A stretch of 64,000 nt of DNA from NCBI GenBank assembly GCA_948976265.1, contig CARFUA010000001.1, positions 45,743 to 109,742 of the forward strand. Reading direction: 5' to 3'. The position numbers were made by a program, and so were the translations under genes. This document shows, one piece after another, positions 18,187-26,656 of this stretch (its first letter is position 1; each line of letters begins with the position of its first letter). Source of the stretch: an uncultured Clostridia bacterium. GTDB taxonomy: Bacteria > Bacillota > Clostridia > TANB77 > CAG-508. The notes under the pieces were generated by a model. It saw nothing but the letters and a program-made list of their open reading frames with translations. It was not told the origin of the DNA and ran no database searches.

Positions 18187-18717
18187 ATGAAAATATTAAT
18201 GGGAACTAAAAATCCAGGAAAAATAGAAGGAGCGAGACAAGCATTTTCGAAATATTTTGAAAATGTTGAAATAGAAGGCATTGCTGTGGAATCTGATGTT
18301 GGCAATCAACCAGTTAATGAGCAAATCTTGCAAGGGGCGAAAAATAGAGTTCGAAATCTGAAGAAATATGCCCAAGAAAAGAATTTAAAACCAGATTTTT
18401 ATATTGCTAGTGAAGCAGGAATTACGAACTTATTAGGAGAATGGCTAGATTTTAACATGGCAGTAATTGAAAATAGCGATAGTGAACAAAGTATAGGGTC
18501 CAGTGCTGGTTTTCCAATTCCAGATAAATATATAACTGAAATAATGGATACAGAACTTGGAAAAGTCATGGATAAATTGTTTCATTCTACTGGATTAAGC
18601 AAAGAAAATGGAGGAATCGGTATTTTAACACGAAACGAAATTTCTAGGATAGATTTAACCAAGCAAGCTTTTATTATGGCTTTAGTGAAATTTGTGAATG
18701 GGGAAATTTGGAAATAG
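18187..18717 (+). CDS. non-canonical purine NTP phosphatase, YjjX-like
   Basis: Inosine/xanthosine triphosphatase of the YjjX/DUF84 family, which removes damaged purine nucleotides. The N-terminus MKILMGTKNPGKIEGA is the family signature; SEAGI and the GSSAGFPIP segment follow. At 176 residues it is full length. It lies 15 bp after the CpsB-like gene, in the same transcription unit. Confidence 0.88.
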   Translation: MKILMGTKNPGKIEGARQAFSKYFENVEIEGIAVESDVGNQPVNEQILQGAKNRVRNLKKYAQEKNLKPDFYIASEAGITNLLGEWLDFNMAVIENSDSEQSIGSSAGFPIPDKYITEIMDTELGKVMDKLFHSTGLSKENGGIGILTRNEISRIDLTKQAFIMALVKFVNGEIWK

Positions 18718-18736
18718 AAAGAATTAAAAATCAGAA

Positions 18737-18776
18737 AAGCAAGAACCCACAGTCTGTGAGGTACTTGCTTTTTTTG
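18737..18776. terminator. terminator between convergent genes
   Basis: AGCAAG, ACC and ACAG pair with TGT, GGT and CTTGCT, followed by seven Ts. It serves the YjjX-like gene and probably the minus-strand 18777 gene as well. Confidence 0.85.
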
Positions 18777-19274
18777 CTAGACAAAAATTTCGCGCGATAT
18801 ACGAAGATATTCTTTAAAAAAGGAACCTTCTGTAGCAAAGATTGTAGAGTAACTTATTATAGCTCCGTTCCGAGCTGTAAAAGATTGGACAGGAACGGAA
18901 GCATACCTACATGGTACATTGTTTTCTTTTTCTTTCTTTGACAAAAAACGTACATCTTTGGTGATATCGGCTATCAACAAATGGTTCTTTTCGTTGTAAT
19001 ATCCTACGGCGAAATTGTTTTTGTTTTTAGTGGAAATTAAAAATGATTCAATTTGCTTTGCTTTTAACTTGGAAATTAGAGCAAGGCTAAAATGAAGGGA
19101 GCTTCCCAAATGAGAAGTTTCAACCCAATGTGTAGTTTTTTCTAGCATTTCCCGAACGGAAACATTGAGGGACGCTAAGTTGTTGTTGAATTGTGTTGCC
19201 ACCGCTAAATCGTATTTCGCAGTTTTGACAATGCTTTGATAGACTTCGGTTACTTGCTGTGTAATTGTTCCCAT
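18777..19274 (-). CDS. hypothetical protein (atypical codon usage)
   Basis: Unrecognised protein of about 165 residues, mixed alpha/beta, with no signal peptide or membrane segment and no motif I can name. The ATG at 19274 follows AAAAGGAGA. It is a solitary convergent gene. It contains two in-frame CGG arginine codons (minus strand, 18870-18872 and 19152-19154), in contrast to native neighbours, so I group it with the other atypical orphan genes. Confidence 0.6.
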   Translation of the reverse strand: MGTITQQVTEVYQSIVKTAKYDLAVATQFNNNLASLNVSVREMLEKTTHWVETSHLGSSLHFSLALISKLKAKQIESFLISTKNKNNFAVGYYNEKNHLLIADITKDVRFLSKKEKENNVPCRYASVPVQSFTARNGAIISYSTIFATEGSFFKEYLRISREIFV

Positions 19275-19413
19275 GAAAATAATCTCCTTTTCTAAATCAA
19301 ACAAAAATTAATGAATAATACTTTATCATATTTATTCACAAATGTCAATAATATTCAAATAATTACATTTATAAAAAGTGGAGAAATTGTAATTTTTGAG
19401 AAAATCAGTATTT

Positions 19414-19443
19414 TTGCATAAAAACATCAAATTTGTGCATAAT
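19414..19443 (+). promoter_or_regulatory. possible promoter of the coat-protein pair
   Basis: TTGCAT at 19414-19419 and CATAAT at 19438-19443 with 18 bp spacing. A sporulation sigma factor could instead be used; I cannot tell. Confidence 0.35.
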
Positions 19444-19474
19444 ACAGTTAGAATTTTAAGAAAGGGTGAGAAAA

Positions 19475-19663
19475 ATGGGAACATTAAATCAAGCAGAATT
19501 GCAAAATTTAAGACATTTAATTGGGGCACAAGAAACTAATTATGAGAAATTAACGAATTATGCAGACAATAGTGTGGATCCACAAATTAAGCAGGTTTTA
19601 AATAAAGCTGCGCAAGATTCATTAAACACAAAACAAAAATTAATGTCATTTTTTAATAATTAA
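19475..19663 (+). CDS. small CotF-operon helical protein
   Basis: A 62-residue helical protein beginning MGTLNQAELQNLRHLIGAQE. Such short ferritin-like helical proteins usually precede CotF-type coat genes in Clostridia, and the CotF-like gene follows 12 bp later. The ATG at 19475 has AAAGGGTGAG upstream. Its role in the spore coat is inferred. Confidence 0.7.
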   Translation: MGTLNQAELQNLRHLIGAQETNYEKLTNYADNSVDPQIKQVLNKAAQDSLNTKQKLMSFFNN

Positions 19664-19675
19664 AAAGGAGGGAAC

Positions 19676-19921
19676 ATGGAAGAAAAATATATGGTGAATG
19701 ATATTTTGGAATGTACCAAATCCAGCTTAAAAGATTACCAAGGGGCAATTATTGAAACTGCCAATATGGAGCTTAGACAAACATTTCAAAATTTAAGAAA
19801 TGCAGAAGAAAGTTTTCAGTATGAATTATTCAAATTGGCAGAATCAAAAGGATACTATGTGCCTGCTGAAAATGCCAAACCAGAAGAAATTCAAAAAGTA
19901 AAAAATGAATTATCCAATTAA
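19676..19921 (+). CDS. spore coat protein, CotF family
   Basis: An 81-residue protein of the CotF coat family. The segment YMVNDILECTKSSLKDYQGA and the ANMELRQTFQNLRN helix, then AESKGYYVPA, match the family. It is expected in the mother-cell-assembled coat of the endospore. AAGGAGGG precedes the ATG. Confidence 0.85.
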   Translation: MEEKYMVNDILECTKSSLKDYQGAIIETANMELRQTFQNLRNAEESFQYELFKLAESKGYYVPAENAKPEEIQKVKNELSN

Positions 19922-19948
19922 AAAATAGAGATTTACTCTCTATTTTTT
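19921..19948. terminator. terminator between CotF-like gene and DUF975 gene
   Basis: AAAAATAGAG pairs with CTCTATTTTT. It overlaps the 3' end of the convergent DUF975 gene and can act for both strands. Confidence 0.75.
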
Positions 19949-20630
19949 ATAATTTATATCACCAGATAAGTCTCGATAAAAATGGAATTCAGATACTTGG
20001 ACATAAGGGATAAGCCAAAGAAATCCAATGCCAAACGTCACAAATGAAAGAATAACCCAACCAATAAAACTCAAATTTAAACAAAAAAGTGACCAAATAT
20101 TTCCTTCCATTAATTCAGCACTTCTTTCAATGGCTTCTTTTCCAGTTAGCTCAGATTGTTCGTAAGAAATATAAATGGACAATCGATAAGAAAATATTTT
20201 TACAAAATAATAAATAACAGAAATTACATAAAAAATAAAACCGATGAATGTTAAAAGGCTATTTTGATGAATTTTTCCATATTGAGTGAGGATTGCACAA
20301 CTCAAAATGAATAAAATTGGAAATAATAGCTTTAAAATAGTTTGAAAAGAGATACTCCAAGCTTTTCCAAAGTGAGAAAAACCGTTTTGAAAAAAGGTCA
20401 AAATAATTGTCAGAAATAGAATTATTCAAATCGAGTAAAGTTGTGATAAAACCGTAAAACAATGGTACAGTTATGATGATAAAAGCAAAATATCCAAGAA
20501 GTGGTTCGGATTTCAAAATACGAGAAAGAAGGTAGATGGTTACTAAAAGAATCAACGTTGTTAGTGCTGATTTTCCCCATTTTGAAGCAAGACTTTGACG
20601 GGCTTTTGCGCGTATTTGAGAAGCCTTCAT
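19940..20630 (-). CDS. DUF975 membrane protein, read across a +1 frame change
   Basis: Integral membrane protein of the DUF975 family, function unknown. The N-terminus MKASQIRAKARQSLASKWG and first two helices are in one frame; FSHFGKAWSISFQT and the remaining helices are in the +1 frame. The break is the CGG at 20382-20384 (minus strand, codon 83). Skipping its C gives ...FSKGFSHFGKAW... and a 229-residue protein with about five transmembrane helices. Without the shift the product ends after 123 residues in a non-membrane tail. Confidence 0.82.
20382..20384 (-). other. candidate +1 recoding site, CGG-T, in the DUF975 gene
   Basis: On the minus strand AAA is followed by C and then GGT TTT TCT CAC. 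The in-frame codon is CGG and the +1 codon is glycine. Confidence 0.75.
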
Positions 20631-20813
20631 GATAAAATCCTCCTTTTAAAATATTAATTACAGTATATCTTAAAATGAGTAAGATAGCAAGAAAAAATAC
20701 AAACTCAATATTACAATTATGTAACAAAATATAAAAAAATAAGAATAGACAACCTAGTGGGAGATTTTGGAAGAAAAATCAAAATAAATATTTAAAAAAA
20801 GTTTATTTTGCTC

Positions 20814-20842
20814 TTGCCAAAAAAGAAAAAATTTTATACAAT
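20814..20842 (+). promoter_or_regulatory. probable promoter of the M23 peptidase gene
   Basis: TTGCCA at 20814-20819 and TACAAT at 20837-20842, spacer 17 bp. Confidence 0.55.
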
Positions 20843-20868
20843 GCAATTAACACATAAGAATAAAAGGA

Positions 20869-21888
20869 GTGTTTAAAATAAAAAGGGTATTAAAAAATAC
20901 AGTAATTCACTTAAGAACTAGCTTTAAATTTGCGTTATTGCTAATCATTGGAATTGCGATGATATCATTTCTAGTTTTTGTAGTATATAAGCCAATGTAT
21001 AGTGTAACGTTAAATGGAGAATTCCTAGGATATACGTCAGATAAAAGCGAATTACAAAGCAAAATAAGTGAATATACCAAAAGTGGAGATAGCCAAACAG
21101 TTGCTTTTGTTGAAATAGATACTTTACCAGAATACAAAATGTGCTTATTAAAAAAAGGATTGACAGCAAATGATTCTGAAATTTTATCAAAAGTAGTGAG
21201 TACAGGAACGCCTTATTATAAGTATTATGCAATTTTAGAGAATGGAGTAGAAAAGTGTTGGGTATCAACTTATGAAGAATCGGAAGGGATTATTAGCCAA
21301 TTAAAAGAGAAAAATAGTAGCAATAAAGACAATGTATCCTATGTTGTAAAATATGATACACAATTGGCTGAATTAACTAATACTGAGACAGCAGTTGCTT
21401 CATTATATACAGCGCCAGTTGTAAATAAGAAAGTACCAACCACAACTTCGACAGGCAAAAATACCATTACTTACACAAATTCTTCTTTAGGACTAGCTTC
21501 GATTCAACAGCCAATTTCAGGACGTATTACCTCAAGATTTGGGGTAAATAGTAGAATTCGTTCTTCTGCCCATACGGGATTGGATATAGCCAATGCTTCA
21601 GGCACGCCGATTCTACCAATTGCGCCAGGAACCGTTACATATTCAGGAAGAAAAGGTTCATATGGTTTAATGGTAATTATCAGTCATGGAAAAAATGATA
21701 AAGGTCAAAAAATAGAATCATATTATGCTCATTGTAGTAGGTTAAATGTTAGTGTAGGGGACCGTGTGGATACGAATAGTATCATTGGATTTGTTGGTTC
21801 AACAGGAAATTCAACAGGACCACATTTGCATTTGGAAATACGAATCAATGGGAAAGCAACCAATCCGCAAAATTACTTATATCATTAA
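20869..21888 (+). CDS. M23 family metallopeptidase, membrane anchored
   Basis: LytM/M23 zinc endopeptidase, likely cleaving peptidoglycan cross-bridges or recruited in sporulation. One transmembrane helix lies near residues 20-40, then a linker domain and the C-terminal peptidase. Zinc motifs are HTGLDIA (HxxxD) and HLHLEIR, with YAHCSR between. The GTG at 20869 overlaps the AAAGGAG sequence itself; the in-frame ATA at 20878 has ideal 8 nt spacing, so initiation at AUA is possible. Confidence 0.88.
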   Translation: MFKIKRVLKNTVIHLRTSFKFALLLIIGIAMISFLVFVVYKPMYSVTLNGEFLGYTSDKSELQSKISEYTKSGDSQTVAFVEIDTLPEYKMCLLKKGLTANDSEILSKVVSTGTPYYKYYAILENGVEKCWVSTYEESEGIISQLKEKNSSNKDNVSYVVKYDTQLAELTNTETAVASLYTAPVVNKKVPTTTSTGKNTITYTNSSLGLASIQQPISGRITSRFGVNSRIRSSAHTGLDIANASGTPILPIAPGTVTYSGRKGSYGLMVIISHGKNDKGQKIESYYAHCSRLNVSVGDRVDTNSIIGFVGSTGNSTGPHLHLEIRINGKATNPQNYLYH

Positions 21889-22055
21889 TAATTTAAATAG
21901 GAAAAATAAATGAGAGCAATATTTTTAAAAATGTCAAGTACCTGATGATGTTAATACTACAGAAATAGTGAAGGAATTGACTAGATTTAAAAATAGTGCT
22001 TTCTTTTTATCATATTTTTAAAAGTGATTAATAAGATAATGAAGGGAGAGGAAAA

Positions 22056-22797
22056 ATGGAAAGTATAGGTACTATAACAATTTACGGGTTATTATTTGGT
22101 ATGTTAGGGACGACTTTGGGGGGCTTGATTGGGGCATTTTTAAAAGTTCGTTCTAATAAAATATTGAGTTTTGTATTAGAATTTGCGGCTGGACTAATGA
22201 CCGCTATTATTTGTTTTGATTTAATACCAGAAGCTTTAGAGTTTGCTAAGATAACGGGATGTCTAATTGGAATCATCATTGGCGTTGCGGTTATGATATT
22301 GTGCGATGAGATGATTAGTCGAATTAATTTTGCCAAAAAGGATGTAAAAAATAATACATTGTTTAAAACAGGAATGATTATTTGTGTTGGGCTTGCAGTG
22401 CATAATTTCCCAGAACGGATTGGCAATTGGTTCAGGATTTGATGCTTCTACAACATTAGGATTATCACTTGCGATTGCGATTGCCATTCATGATGTACCA
22501 GAAGGAATCTCCATTGCACTGCCGATTAACAACAGTGGATATGGAAAAGCTAAAGCAATTATTCTTACTGCGTTATCAGGAGTAACAACAGGAATCGGTG
22601 CTTTTTTTGGGGCAATTATTGGAAATATTTCGAAAGAATTGATAGGATTTTCTTTGGCATTTGCAGCTGGAGCAATGCTTTATATTGTCTCTTGTGAGTT
22701 GATTCCAGAATCGAATAAAATGTATAAAGGAAGATTTTCATCTTTTGGGAATATCTTGGGAATTACATTAGGAGTTTTGGCAAATGTAATAACTTAA
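22056..22797 (+). CDS. ZIP family metal transporter, read across a +1 frame change
   Basis: Zinc/iron permease of about eight helices. The helix IV motif HNFPEG is split exactly at its glycine, and HDVPEGISIALPI (helix V) follows in the +1 frame. The break is CGG at 22416-22418 (codon 121). Skipping the C reads HNFPEGLAIGSGFDAS, the canonical metal-binding sequence, and the complete protein is 246 residues. Without the shift the protein would stop at 22442 with half its helices. Confidence 0.92.
22416..22418 (+). other. candidate +1 recoding site, CGG-A, in the ZIP transporter gene
   Basis: CCA GAA is followed by C and then GGA TTG GCA ATT. The +1 codon is the glycine of the metal-site motif HNFPEG. 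Confidence 0.82.
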
Positions 22798-22828
22798 AAA
22801 AGTACAGAGAATTAATCTGTACTTTTAT
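22796..22828. terminator. terminator between ZIP gene and the convergent 22812 gene
   Basis: AAAAGTACAGA pairs with TCTGTACTTTT. It overlaps the end of the minus-strand gene. Confidence 0.8.
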
Positions 22829-23387
22829 TGTATTTTTCTAACATTCTTTTTTGATAAGGAATTAATGAGAAGAACGAAACAACAAGAGAAAGTTCCAAAA
22901 TAATAGTGGAAGAAAGTTTGCTAAGTAAAGAACTCTCGTATTCTTCTTCGATTTTTGTAACAACTTGATTGGCAAAATCTGGGGAGATAATTTCGTAAGT
23001 TTCATAGGTTTGCTCAATGGCAGTTATATAAATGAAATTATGAACCCACAAATAAGCTATACAACCCAAGATAGATAATAAAATGCAAATCACGAAAAAT
23101 AAATTCATTTTTCGTAAAAAAGGATGACAATATTCTTCTGATAATTTAAGTTTTTTAAAACTTTCAATGGTACTGGTTCGACATACAAAATGTAATAAAT
23201 AAAAAATGACAATAGCACTCATGAAAGAAAGTGTTATAGATAGAAAAATATTGGAAATATCATGTAGCGCGCATTTGACAATGATAGTAACTAAAATAAA
23301 GATAAATCCTATTAAAATCCCATAAGATAAAAATAAAATAAGATTTGATTTTAAAGTTTTCTTAAAATTTGTTTCTTTTGTTTCCAT
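22812..23387 (-). CDS. hypothetical polytopic membrane protein
   Basis: Unrecognised 191-residue protein with about four transmembrane segments (near residues 14-35, 42-64, 93-115 and 160-180) and a basic N-terminus. No known motif. The ATG follows AAAGGAGAA. It has no close co-directional neighbour. Confidence 0.65.
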   Translation of the reverse strand: METKETNFKKTLKSNLILFLSYGILIGFIFILVTIIVKCALHDISNIFLSITLSFMSAIVIFYLLHFVCRTSTIESFKKLKLSEEYCHPFLRKMNLFFVICILLSILGCIAYLWVHNFIYITAIEQTYETYEIISPDFANQVVTKIEEEYESSLLSKLSSTIILELSLVVSFFSLIPYQKRMLEKYNKSTD

Positions 23388-23483
23388 AAATTTCTCCTTT
23401 GAATAATATAAATAATTATATCATATAGAAGAAAATTAGGGCAAGCCTTTTTGAAAAATTAATTTTGAGTAAGTAAAAATAAT

Positions 23484-23526
23484 GCATTTCTAAAAGATAA
23501 ATTGTAATTTTAAGAAATGCTTTTTT
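23484..23526 (+). terminator. orphan hairpin with T run
   Basis: GCATTTCT pairs with AGAAATGC around a loop of about 21 bases, followed by six Ts. No plus-strand gene ends just upstream; the region could be the end of an unrecognised small RNA. Confidence 0.5.
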
Positions 23527-23566
23527 GAATTTATCGTGAAAACTTCGTGAATTTTCACATATTAAC

Positions 23567-23595
23567 TTGAAAAAAAAAAGCATAACTGATATGAT
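23567..23595 (+). promoter_or_regulatory. promoter of the DUF5711-CvpA-LCP operon
   Basis: TTGAAA at 23567-23572 and TATGAT at 23590-23595, spacer 17 bp. Confidence 0.7.
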
Positions 23596-23625
23596 AAGAT
23601 AAAAATTTACAATTAGGCGGAAAAA

Positions 23626-24795
23626 ATGATGGAAGAAAAACCAAAGATACGTTCAAAAAAAAATCTTTTTAAAATAGGAATATCTTGTTTTATCATTATT
23701 TGCGTAATATATGTGTTAGCTAGTTATTTAATAAACGATGAATTTAGAAGTATGGTTGATACAAAGATTTTAAAAAAAGAAGTGACAGAGAAATCATCTA
23801 AGGTGATTGAAATAAATTCTGATGGCAATCCATACTTATTTGCTTACGATAGATATATAACTGTACTGAGTAAAAATGTTTTGACTTTATATAATCAAGA
23901 CGCAAATGCTGTATCCAAAATAGATGTTAATATTACAACCCCATATATGACGGCAAATAATAAATATCTTGCGTTAGCAGAAAAAGGTGGGCAAAAATTA
24001 TACTTAATTTTTGATACAGGTATAAAGTGGGAGAAAGATATTGAAGGGGAAATTTATCGAGTAAATGTAAACCAGAATGGCTATGTTTCGGTACTTTTTA
24101 AGAATACAACTTATAAGTCATTGGTAATAACTTATAATCCAGAAGGAAAAGAGTTGTTCCGAAATTATTTAGCAAGAGGGCATGTAGCAATATGTTCTGA
24201 AATTTCAGGAAATAATAAATATTTAGCAATCGGACAAATTGATTATTCTGGGGCGATTGTAAAATCAAATGTAAAATTAGTATCCATGGATGCTGCAATA
24301 AATAATGAACCAAATACGCATTTATATACGTATGAATCTGAATCAAGTAGAATTTTAAATAACATAAAGTTTAATAGCAAAAACGAAGCGATTTGTATGT
24401 TTGATTCATACATTCAAAAAATTACGACGTCATCTGATGAAAGATTGTATGATATAACAGATGAAAATATATTTTTGGATATTAATTTAGGGGATAATAT
24501 AGTAATTGTTGAAAAAGAAAATTCAGGTTTATTTTCTCATCAATACCAAATGAATATAAAAAGTACCACAGGAAAAAGTGATAAATTATACATTTTAGAA
24601 AAAGATGTGCCTAAAGAATTGGCGCTAACGCGAAATTTGATTTGTATTCGACTAATAAATGAAGTAAGTGTAATTAATCCAAGTGGTTGGCTAATAAAAC
24701 GTTATACAACCGATCGCGAAATGCAAAATATGTTATTGGGTGATAGTATTTTGGGAATTGTATATAATAATAAAATTGAAGTAATTGGATTATAA
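23626..24795 (+). CDS. DUF5711 family membrane-anchored protein
   Basis: A 389-residue protein with one transmembrane helix (about residues 17-36) and an extracytoplasmic beta-rich domain made of repeated blades, a pattern like a beta-propeller. This matches DUF5711, a Clostridia family of unknown function. It starts an operon with a CvpA-like and an LCP protein, so a cell-envelope role is inferred. Start codons at 23626 and 23629 are both possible. Confidence 0.75.
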   Translation: MMEEKPKIRSKKNLFKIGISCFIIICVIYVLASYLINDEFRSMVDTKILKKEVTEKSSKVIEINSDGNPYLFAYDRYITVLSKNVLTLYNQDANAVSKIDVNITTPYMTANNKYLALAEKGGQKLYLIFDTGIKWEKDIEGEIYRVNVNQNGYVSVLFKNTTYKSLVITYNPEGKELFRNYLARGHVAICSEISGNNKYLAIGQIDYSGAIVKSNVKLVSMDAAINNEPNTHLYTYESESSRILNNIKFNSKNEAICMFDSYIQKITTSSDERLYDITDENIFLDINLGDNIVIVEKENSGLFSHQYQMNIKSTTGKSDKLYILEKDVPKELALTRNLICIRLINEVSVINPSGWLIKRYTTDREMQNMLLGDSILGIVYNNKIEVIGL

Positions 24796-24813
24796 TGGAA
24801 GAAGGAGGCAAGT

Positions 24814-25497
24814 ATGAGCGGTATAGTAGTGGATTTAATACTGTTTTTTATCTTAGTAGGAAATGCTATTCTAGGTTATAAAAGAGGCTTGGTACGTGTT
24901 ATATTTAATATATGTTCTTCCTTGATTGCCATTGTTTTAGTTTTAATATTATATGTGCCAATCACGAATTATATCATTAATAAAACGCAGATATCACAAA
25001 AGTTAGAAAATGTTTTTGAACAAAAAATCGCGGTTTTATTTGAAGAAGATTCAATCGAAACAGCCGAACAATTACAACAAAATAGTAGTATGATCAGCAT
25101 TTTTAAGATATTTGCAGACGTTGAAGAAGGCAGTTTGATTGAGGAGACAACAGATAATATTACTAAATATTTATCAACGCAAATTTCACATAAAATACTA
25201 AGTGTATTGGTATTTTTTGGATTGTTTGTGGGGATAAGATTAGTATTATTTGTTTTAAGAAATTATGTAGAATTGATTGCTAATCTTCCAGTTATCAAAT
25301 TATTCAATCAATCAGGTGGAATGATATATGGTGTTATAAAAGGATTTTTGGTGATTTATATAGTGTTGGCGGTATTATCATTATTATTGCCAAGTATCCA
25401 AGACACGATTGTTATAACTGCCATTCAAAAGGCACCAATTGGAAGCAAAATGTTTAATCATAATATTATTTTAAATTTAATTTTTAAATTTTTATAG
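24814..25497 (+). CDS. CvpA family membrane protein
   Basis: A 227-residue protein with four or five transmembrane segments. The N-terminus VDLILFFILVGNAILGYKRG is the CvpA family start. It is related to the E. coli colicin V production accessory protein; the general function in Firmicutes is unclear. AGAAGGAGG precedes the ATG, and it lies 18 bp after the DUF5711 gene. Confidence 0.82.
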   Translation: MSGIVVDLILFFILVGNAILGYKRGLVRVIFNICSSLIAIVLVLILYVPITNYIINKTQISQKLENVFEQKIAVLFEEDSIETAEQLQQNSSMISIFKIFADVEEGSLIEETTDNITKYLSTQISHKILSVLVFFGLFVGIRLVLFVLRNYVELIANLPVIKLFNQSGGMIYGVIKGFLVIYIVLAVLSLLLPSIQDTIVITAIQKAPIGSKMFNHNIILNLIFKFL

Positions 25498-25513
25498 TAC
25501 AGGAGATGATTTA

Positions 25514-26590
25514 TTGGGAAAAAATAAGAAAAGTAAAAAGAAGAAAAATGGAATCGGAAAAATATTATTTGTTTGTATCGTATTTTTGTTGATTGGATTA
25601 GGCGCATATTTGGGATATTCGATATCAATTAATGGAGGTGGCTTGCAAGGATTTTTGGCGACAATTTTGGATCAAGATGCCACTAAATTAGAAAATTTGG
25701 ATACGATAAATGTTTTATTATTAGGCGTTAGCCAAGATCTTGATTCAGAATTAACAGATACAATTATGGTATGCTCCTATAATCCTAAAACCCAGAAAGC
25801 ATCTATGCTTTCCGTACCAAGGGATACATTCGTTGGAAAAAATAAAGCGAAGGCATCTGGAAATGATAAAATAAATGCAATGTACGCTAGAAAAGGTCCA
25901 GAAGAAACAATGGAATATGTAGAAAAATTAACTGGAATGGAAATTAAGTATTACGTTGTTGTAAATAATCAAGTTGTAATTGACTTAGTAGATGCAATTG
26001 ATGGTGTATATTTTAATGTTCCAATTGACATGAAGTATGACGATAAAACCCAAAATTTGCATATACAATTAAGTGCAGGTTATCAAAAAATAGATGGAGA
26101 ACATGCTGAGCAATTATTAAGATTTAGACATAATAATAATGGAACTTCTTATCCAACGGAATATGGAGATAATGACTATGGAAGAATGAGAACGCAAAGA
26201 GAATTCATGATGGAAGTTGCCAAACAAACTTTGAATTTAAAAAATATAACACGTATCAAAACAATAACATCTGCGATTTTTGAAAATGTAGAAACCAACT
26301 TAACTTTAGATGATATATACGCGTATTTGCCTTGGGCAGTTAGTTTTGATACAGCCAATATCAGCAGTAATCAAGTACCAGGAGAATCCGAAAAATGTAA
26401 CGGACTGTGGTTTTTTGTACACAGTCAAAAGCAAACAACACAAGTTGTTTCAGAAATGAACAACTACTTAGAAGGCATTGAAGCAAACGAAGAAAGTATT
26501 TCCAATACTACAAATACAACGAATACTGTAAATACTACCAATAAGAGCAATACTACAACAAACACAAAAACGCCAAAAAGTAAAAAATAA
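25514..26590 (+). CDS. LytR-CpsA-Psr (LCP) family cell-wall polymer ligase
   Basis: Transferase that attaches teichoic-acid-like or other glycopolymers to peptidoglycan. One transmembrane helix lies near residues 15-37. The LCP core includes NVLLLGVSQD, DTIMVCSYNP, SVPRDTFV and the arginine-containing RFRHN plus DYGRMRTQREF motifs. A Thr/Asn/Ser-rich tail ends the protein. It starts with TTG at 25514 after AGGAGATGA and is the last gene of the operon. Confidence 0.93.
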   Translation: MGKNKKSKKKKNGIGKILFVCIVFLLIGLGAYLGYSISINGGGLQGFLATILDQDATKLENLDTINVLLLGVSQDLDSELTDTIMVCSYNPKTQKASMLSVPRDTFVGKNKAKASGNDKINAMYARKGPEETMEYVEKLTGMEIKYYVVVNNQVVIDLVDAIDGVYFNVPIDMKYDDKTQNLHIQLSAGYQKIDGEHAEQLLRFRHNNNGTSYPTEYGDNDYGRMRTQREFMMEVAKQTLNLKNITRIKTITSAIFENVETNLTLDDIYAYLPWAVSFDTANISSNQVPGESEKCNGLWFFVHSQKQTTQVVSEMNNYLEGIEANEESISNTTNTTNTVNTTNKSNTTTNTKTPKSKK

Positions 26591-26607
26591 AATGGATAAA
26601 ATTTTCA

Positions 26608-26641
26608 AAAAAAGCTTGCTTTTTTCAAAGCAAGCTTTTAT
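26608..26641. terminator. terminator between LCP gene and convergent dac gene
   Basis: AAAAGCTTGCTT pairs with AAGCAAGCTTTT. It lies between two convergent genes. Confidence 0.85.
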
Positions 26642-26656
26642 AATAGAAAAAGGAAT

